A DNA stretch of 64,000 bases, from contig JAGTJL010000003.1 of the NCBI GenBank assembly GCA_020746875.1, positions 1,054,001-1,118,000 on the forward strand, written 5' to 3'. Each line of letters begins with the position of its first letter. Positions within the stretch are counted from its first letter, which is position 1. Positions 57,301 through 64,000 of the stretch are shown piece after piece. This stretch comes from Rhexocercosporidium sp. MPI-PUGE-AT-0058 (taxonomy: Eukaryota; Ascomycota; Leotiomycetes; Helotiales). Under the pieces are notes generated by a model that was not told the DNA's origin, did no database searches, and worked only from the letters and a program-made list of their open reading frames with translations. A program made the position numbers and the translations under genes.

Positions 57301-57632
57301 GTCCACCAGCCAGCCGTGCTCCCCAAATGGAGCGAACCGATTCAAATGATCGTCCTGGTGCTACTGGTCCTCCTCGCATCGCCCTCGCGGGTGCCAAACC
57401 CAGCTGGAGAGACAGGGAAGCAGCCAAGGCGAGTGGTGGGGAGTCATCCGCTCCTGCAGCCCGAACCCCTTCATCATCAGGAGGAGCTCCTCTTTCGCGC
57501 GGTCGGTCTGGACGTGGTGAGGAGGGACGTGATGGCTCGCCTGCGCCTGCTGCGACCCCATCAGCTGACTCCCTCAAACCCAGCGGAGCACCTGGAAGAT
57601 TCGTGCCTCCCCACCTCCGAAACAAGAACTGA
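54349..57632 (+). CDS. tif32: Eukaryotic translation initiation factor 3 subunit A
   Basis: Two exons (54349-54618 and 54684-57632) give 1072 residues; the intron of 65 bp falls between GTIE and LVLKKF. The start [20 protein letters not shown] is typical of fungal eIF3a. Residues about 1-320 form the helical TPR-like part, about 330-520 the PCI domain ([18 protein letters not shown]). About 600-905 is a long charged single helix (the spectrin-like region that binds eIF3b/g/i and eIF4B in relatives). The tail has repeats of GAKxxWR ([22 protein letters not shown]) and ends [14 protein letters not shown]. It is the scaffold of eIF3, contacting the 40S subunit around the mRNA channel. An internal in-frame TTG at 54684 is exon sequence, not a start. 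Confidence 0.97.
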
Positions 57633-60600
57633 TTTGTTGGGTTGGTTTTCTCGGTTGCTGGAGTGGTGTGGTCACGGGTGGGTTGCGTTACGTTGCCTTA
57701 CATTTCGAGGGTCAAATCTGGGGATGGAGGATCTCAGGGGTCGCGTTCTACATGCATGCATCCATCTTGTCTTGTAATTAAATAGGCGTTCTATGGTTCC
57801 GTCCGTCGTGCTAGGTTGCATCTTCGCCTAGAATAAAATGAAGACTTGGGTTGAGAAATGAAGAAAGCAGTATCCAATTCATCATTACAGTATCCCGTGA
57901 TATGTCTATGTTTGTGTGGAGGTAGTCCCTTCTTTCTTTCATTCTTCTATGTTCTTTCACGTGGTATTCAGTACGCACGTAGTCATCCCTCATCACCCAC
58001 TAGCAAACCATAGCCGGACTCCGGAGAAGGTTCTCAGCTCAGCTCTCCTGTACAGAAGTCATCTCAACAGAGCTCAGCCTCAAGCTTAATTCTCCCTTTT
58101 CGGTACTTAGTGCTCAGTACTTTGTGTCTGTCTAGATCCGGGGTCGAGTGGCCTCAGGGCTATGACCCAGCTTGCCTACATGCCCTACATCAACGGATGA
58201 ACCCATGAAATAATCAGTGGAGACTGGACTTGATCTAGCTCCTCCAAGCATGTCTGTGGCAGAGTTATGCTAGACTTTCCTCCGCTCGGTTGGGTTTGAC
58301 TAGACTATTTTAGGAGGTGGAAGTTCTAGTTGGATGGTGGTCTTGGTTGTAAAGTCACGAAGAAGATGTAGGACTTTGAAGGAATTTCTGAAGTGTTGAG
58401 GGGGTCCTTGATTGTAAGATATCTTGTATGGGTGAGAGAGGATGGTTTGTACGAGTAGTAGCCTTGGTATACTATTTGCATTCGTATGTATTTTTGGGGT
58501 CTTGTGATGGCTCTACCTACGGCTAGGTAGGATGAGAGAAGTGGGAGGGAGGGGAGGAAGGAGAGGGGAAAGTCTCGGGAAAGATTGCGTATCCGTGTCT
58601 GGAAGATGCTTGGAGACGGAGATGGGTTGATTATTTGGGGCTCGTAGGCAGAGATGTTGAGGGGGTCGGGTTTCCGGAAAGTGTGTTTTCGTTCATTTGA
58701 TTCTGTGATCTCGCTGTTACGATTTGTAATGAAGGTATGTTCTTGACTCAATAAAGCAGTTCAATTCTTGGGGTCGAGTCAGAAGAACCCACAAGACAGC
58801 TTTACTTACTTGACAACCTGCCACTCCGGGTTGGTGCATATAGTTGATGGAGGATGGGACTTGGGCCAGCGGAGAGAAGATCTCGCTGGAGATCGACGGA
58901 GTGAAAAGAAAAAAAAAGCTTCAGTGGGAAGGGATCTGCTGGTCCGTGTATTTGGGCGTGCACGGCACGGTACAAGAGAGACAAATCTTGACGAGCAGTG
59001 GTCCGATGTTCCACCTAGAGAAACACAGCCGAGCGTGTAAGTTTCGTTCCTGAGTTAGGGGGGTGGCTGGTCAGACAAGCTGTGCCCGAAGGGTACTTGG
59101 TGAATGGAGGGGCAGCCCAGTGGACTGAGCCGCATGTGGTGACTGTCGTGAACGAGATGGGATGGCTGAAGGTCTCATGCAAGAACTCGGATAGCTGCAG
59201 GAAAAGACCCTGGCTCGTGGTTGAATCTGCCGATTTCCGTTCAGGAGGAACCTCCTGTGAGTCCGTCGCTGAAAGGGGAAATAAATCACCCGGACGGCTT
59301 GAGTTGTCTCGGAATGGTCATATTGCGGCATAGCTCTCATCTAATTTGGAGGCTCGGACTTGAGCGAGCGGTGCTTGTGGGTTCTGTGATAACAGACTGT
59401 TTCTCAAATCTTTGTCTGTCGTATCGAATTCGACAATTCGGCGTTGAATGTGATGGCTTAGTTTTCGCTGGTTGTCTTGGAAGGAGAGTCAGTTACCATT
59501 CGAGAAGACAATTGAAGACTCGGCCTAAGGAAAGTAGTACGACAACAAGAATTAACCTGAGGATTCTTCAGTGGGGACAGAAATAGCAGTTCTTGTGGTC
59601 TCGATTCGACATGAGCTGTCACTTTACTGCGTCCTGAAAGGGCCGAGGTCGCTAACGACTGGCGAGCAAGTGCTTATGTGGCGGTCCAGAACTCATGTTA
59701 CTCTGCATAGCGCCCCAAACTATCAACAACCGGAATGTGAGTTAAAGTCTGTATGTCTAAATCGGGACAGAGTGTGTAGCGAGATTCGTTATCGGGAGGT
59801 TTACTCGCTCATGAAACAAAAGGCGTGTTTGTCTGGTCCTCTCACGGTCAGATCACAGAGAGATTATGGCCGCGCGGTCGTGTTCTTCGTCCGATGTCTG
59901 TTGTGTCTATTGTGGCGTTTGCGCTCAGCTCTTAGACACTCCCCCAAACCCAGGAATATCTGGTAGGAAGGAAGGCAGTGTCGTACCGTACCTTTATGCG
60001 GTGAGCACCAAAGCACAGCAGCTGTCCCATGGGCTAAGGTTGGGGTTTAAGTGTCAAGCTGCAAATATTATGCAGTGCGACTTACGTGGTTCGTACACCC
60101 CAGCAGCCAGGAAGTCTGCGGAGTTTGTTAGTGCTCTAGAACAAATCGGCATATCGTACCAACAGGACGATCTCCCGCAAAGTGGTTCTAAGCTCTTAGC
60201 AGGATATTCTAGACAGTTTGACGTTCAACTAATGGATCCTCAACTTTTCAAATACTCAAGAGCGTGTTAATCAATGTTCTTGGCAAAGTGACAAAAAATA
60301 GACAGCACTTTCAGTCAATTTTGAAGCGTAAAGAATGCTAAGGAGGGCTTCTTCGATCCAGGCGTTCTGGGTCATGTTTGCCCTTGATCCGAACTATCCG
60401 AACCTTGCTGCCCGTGCTGGTATGCAAACTTTTCTCTTCTCTTCTTTTCAAGTTCACAGCCCGTTGGGACCCCGGCGAAGCTTCATCAAAATCGATAGTC
60501 TGTGCAGTTGCACTGTTTGTTGTGATCCAAGAGAGAGAGGTTAGGTTACTGTCGTCCAAGCTTTGCCAGCTTCAAGCTAAGATATCAGCCAGAGCCGAGC

Positions 60601-61524
60601 CAGCTTTGTTCCTGCATGTCTAGCGTTCAGGGGGCCCGAATCGGGATGAAAGAGGCCTTAGCGAGCAAACGGCTCATTTAATTTCCATCGCCACATTTCC
60701 CGTGGGCCCCTTTATCAAGCCTCAACCAATTACAAGGAAGATTGCTGGAGTCCAAGCGCTCCACAGTTCGAAGATGTGGAGGAGGCATCGAACCGCAAGA
60801 GCTGACAAAAAGACAACAGAGCGACTAGTTGGGAACATGACAAGTGTGAGTTCGCACAACACAGTGGGACCACACGGGAGACACTAACAACAGAATTCAC
60901 TAGGCTAGTACTATATCCTTTTCTGTGCGTCTTCAAAGCTCATAGCTCTCGATATCCGTCATCAGAGAGCCACAGATCAATCCTCCGAGAAGGAACGAGG
61001 GGGACGCATTCGAGAAGCGGAAGCCATGGGCATGCAGTTCAACATCGAGGGAGCAAACGGGAAGAGAAAACGGGAAGAGACATACCAGCTGGGCTCTCTG
61101 TAGGCCCGGAACTCAAATCTCCTCCTCCAAGAACCTATAACTTGCCAGGGTCCAGCTTTACATGATTGGCTTACTCATGCTAGGCGTCACGATTCATGCG
61201 CCACGCGGTGCCTGGCCAGTCTGGGGAGATGTCAATTGCATGGGTCTACTCGAAGCAAGCCAAAAATTAAGCTACTTACCACGCTCGAGCGTCCTGCCAG
61301 CCTGCCACAAGCGTTCATGGAATCCGGACTTCCAATCTTTGTGGGGCAGGTGTAACCACTCTTGCGCCCTTGGGGTAGGTAGGTACAACCGGGGCCTTTC
61401 TATATATGATCTCCTCACCCTCCTCGTTGTGTCAATCATAGTTGTTTTGCTCAACTGCGTCTATTCTTCATTTCTTTACTTTCTAATTTCAGCCTCGGAA
61501 ACGAGAGGCATTCTCAACTTCATC
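57633..61524. other. Long intergenic stretch, leader of the WSC gene
   Basis: 3.9 kb with no supported gene. The first 400 bases are 3' UTR of eIF3a. Frames at 59571-60270, 60335-60623 and elsewhere are open but have no family features, and no splice sites join them. The last about 150 bases, with TTTCTATATATGATCTCCTCACC (near 61398-61420) and C/T-rich sequence, look like a core promoter and leader; a TATATA box lies about 120 bp before the ATG at 61525. Confidence 0.45.
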
Positions 61525-63980
61525 ATGTTGAACCTCAAGTCTTTCACTATTGCTTCGGCAGCCCTCACACTCTTTTCCAGCGTCAGTGCTTCAGGACTTT
61601 ATCCTGTCAAGCGCACCCAGCAACCCGCTCAGCCCTCTTGCACTGATTTCACTCCTTTCAAATACGCAGGATGCTTTGTTGAGTACGTAACTTTCAGCCC
61701 TTGAAATATCAGTGATCCTGGATCAGGATCGGTTTTTCTCTGTTGACCTTGATCCTGGTCCTGAGACTTTGAAAATTATACATACTAAAGTTTTGAGTAG
61801 TAACGGAAGTCCTCGTACCCTCTTGTATACCGGACCTCGACTTCACCAGAACCAGACGGTAGAGGGTTGCGTTGCCTTCTGCAAGGGTAAATTCAATTCG
61901 GCGTGCTCTTCTCTCTTTAGTTCTGACAAGTCAATAGGAAACGGCTATCAGTATGCTGGACTCGAATATGGTGAACAGGTGTGTGATCAGTAGTCTCTAA
62001 ATCCATGGCTTTGCTGAACTCTACAGTGCTTCTGTGGTGCTTCGGTCAACAACGTTCAAACTGACGAAGCCGACTGTGACTTTTCCTGCACTGGAGACCG
62101 TACTGAGGTCTGTGGAGGTTCCAATCGTGTCAGTATCTACCAGGATCCTACCTTCCCAGTCGTCGACCCTACCACTATCTCCGACTATCAAAAACTCGGA
62201 TGCTATCAAGAAAGCACCATGGGTCGCTCTCTTGCTTGGAGACAAGACCAAGTTAACGCTACCACCATGACCGTCGAGGGCTGTCTTACTGCTTGCAAAG
62301 CTGGTGGTTACTCCTTCTCTGGTCTTGAGTTTGCTTCGGAATGCTACTGGTATGTCTTTACCTGCTCTCAGCCTGCCGGTGCAGATATGGACACTGCCAC
62401 GAAGGGAGATCTGCGAGGCAATGTTATAAAGCACGGTGCTGACTTGTGATTAGTGGTGTTGTTTTGGGTAACGGGACTCTGCCAGTGGACAGCAGTAAAT
62501 GCGACATGCCTTGCAAAGGAGACGCTACTGAAACATGCGGTGGGCGTAAAACTCTTGATCTCTACGTAGCCAAAGACCTGGAGTCTTCTGAACCTTGTGA
62601 GGGCGGATCGTCTTCATCCTCGAGCTCTGTCGTGTCCTCGACATCCAGTTCCTCAAGTATGTTGCATTATTCTATTCTTCGCTTGCTTGTTGTTTATCTG
62701 ATACTGACAAACATGCAGGCTCCAGCAGTACCAACCCACCGTCTACTACATCAAGCTCGACCTCGACGTCTTCCAGCTTATCATCGTCCACTGTTTCTTC
62801 AACTTCAACTACTTCCTCATCAAGTTCATCTAGTGTCACTTCAACTTCCACAACTTCATCATCTTCTTCGTCTACGAGTTCGTCGACCTCGTCAACCGCT
62901 TCTTCCACAACTTCGAAGTCGACTTCGACATCATTCAGTTCTACATCGACAACAAAGCCACCAACATCGTCTTCAACTCCTCCCACCTCGACGGCTCCCA
63001 CAACGAGTAAGTCTCTTTTCCTCTACCACCTAGAATGCTTGCCTAATAGAAGTGACGTCCTCTGAAACCGTTACTAACTTCACATAGCAACCTCCAAGAC
63101 TGCTTCTCTCTGCACATCAACGTAAGTGTTTGTTAACCTAGACAAACGTTTAACACTACTAACGGACTTCAGTACCACTATTGCTCCTACCCCAGCTTGC
63201 GAGTACAAATGCGGTAAATGGTGCTCGAATCCTCTTCCAAAGTTCACCGACAAGAACGCTTGCTGGTCTGCTTTCTCGTCCTGCACTGTTCAAGTTGCAT
63301 CTTGCTTCCTGAATGCTGGTTTCCCGGAGAGCATGAAATGTTTCGAATTCTCAAACTGGTGTACTTCTGTTTCCTCTTACTGCAGCAGCTACTGCCCAGG
63401 AAACAACTGCTCCAAGGAGGGATGCAGAAACAAATACCCACCTTCCGGTCCCTCGGTTCCTGCGCCCAGTGTTTCCACATCAGTCTACCCGTGCCCAGCG
63501 CCGACAGCCAAGCCTAGCACCACTTCCACGACTGCATCTTCCACGACTGTCGTACCGATTCCAACCGACACCAACATCTGCAAGCAACCACACAACCCTG
63601 GAAAGGGATACAGCTCGTCCGCTCCTGTGGGAAGCATTGAACTCCCACGCTTGACTTGCAACAATGTTTACAACGAGTACAAGTCTGGATACCCCTTCAA
63701 GCTTTACACTTCGCCTCAATCCAAGAACTGCCCCTCATACCCCCGAGGCGGCAATAATGGACCCACACAAGCCTGCAAGGACGCTTGTGACACTCAGTAC
63801 CGGAGCTGTATCGACACCTATGCTCAGAGTTGCAAGAATGGTCGACGAAACCAGCGCCGAGGAGACAGCTACGATACAGCCACCCAAAAGTGTAAGAGTC
63901 AATGGTATGATTGCTACAACGCAAACAGCAATGTGCAGCCTGGCAACAGGTGCGGCAGCTGGAATTCAGGATGGTACTAG
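61525..63980 (+). CDS. Secreted two-WSC-domain protein with Cys-rich C-terminal domain
   Basis: Eight exons (61525-61682, 61801-61886, 61938-61978, 62027-62349, 62454-62656, 62719-63006, 63088-63121, 63173-63980) join exactly in phase to 646 residues. Residues 1-23 are a signal peptide, then a KR site (about 28-29) as in Kex2 processing. WSC domain 1 spans about 46-134 (GCFVDNGSPRTLLYTG, YQYAGLEYGEQCFCG, CGGSNRVSIYQ), WSC domain 2 about 149-241 (GCYQESTMGRSL, ECYCGVVLGNG, CGGRKTLDLYV). Residues about 252-372 are Ser/Thr-rich and likely O-glycosylated. The remaining about 270 residues have repeated cysteines (CKDACDTQYRSCIDTYAQSC) in an unfamiliar domain. No membrane helix or GPI signal is visible at the end (GSWNSGWY), so it is probably secreted. 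WSC domains bind glycans. The last exon is complete. Confidence 0.92.
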
Positions 63981-64000
63981 ATACATATCCCCGACTTCGG

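Noticed and set aside
56846..57625. 259-codon open frame on the minus strand within eIF3a
   Set aside because: It is antisense to the charged helix and tail of eIF3a, where biased codons remove stops in the other strand. It has no independent features.
59571..60270. Open stretches left of the WSC gene
   Set aside because: Three overlapping frames of about 80-135 codons have no family features and cannot be joined by sensible introns.

Overview
The window looks like nuclear DNA of a filamentous ascomycete (Pezizomycotina). Genes carry short introns (about 50-110 bp) with GTANGT-type donors and CTAAC/CTGAC-like branch points. Leaders and promoters are long and pyrimidine-rich. Typical families are present: SAR1, a Tgl-like patatin lipase, PigL_N/ankyrin proteins, a WSC-domain protein, a Fot1/pogo transposon and dispersed 5S rRNA fragments. 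A helotialean (Leotiomycetes) source is a guess from protein flavour. No bacterial, CRISPR or viral element was seen. All splice models were read by eye.

Layout. 1-11 kb is a housekeeping block: a DUF2457-like acidic protein, the COPII GTPase SAR1 and a patatin-like lipid hydrolase. 11.9-32 kb is an accessory region. It holds two related PigL_N/ankyrin receptor-like genes, a small orphan gene, an intron-containing tRNA-Glu(CUC), a CYP7/CYP8-like P450, an F-box-like protein, two truncated 5S rRNA copies, a small Cys-rich gene, an orphan two-exon gene and a complete but dead Fot1/pogo element. Inside this region sits a conserved pair, pyruvate dehydrogenase protein X (PDX1) and a mitochondrial membrane protein, transcribed divergently from a short shared promoter. 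31.7-41 kb is gene-poor, with simple repeats and the long leader of an LRR protein resembling LKB1-interacting protein. 43.7-47.4 kb is another non-coding stretch with a 12-bp minisatellite. 47.4-57.6 kb is conserved again: PP1 catalytic subunit, an Rdx (SelW-like) thioredoxin-fold protein with a 10-nt micro-exon, the heterotrimeric G-protein gamma subunit, and eIF3a. 57.6-61.5 kb is non-coding, and the window ends with a complete eight-exon gene for a secreted two-WSC-domain protein.

Most conserved genes act independently: ER export, lipid turnover, mitochondrial pyruvate oxidation, phosphatase and pheromone/nutrient G-protein signalling, and translation initiation. The least explained part is the accessory region at 12-32 kb. 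The pogo element is unusually informative: its transposase frame is intact in phase but interrupted by many stops, and nearly all can be explained by CpA-to-TpA (or TpG-to-TpA) changes, as expected from RIP.
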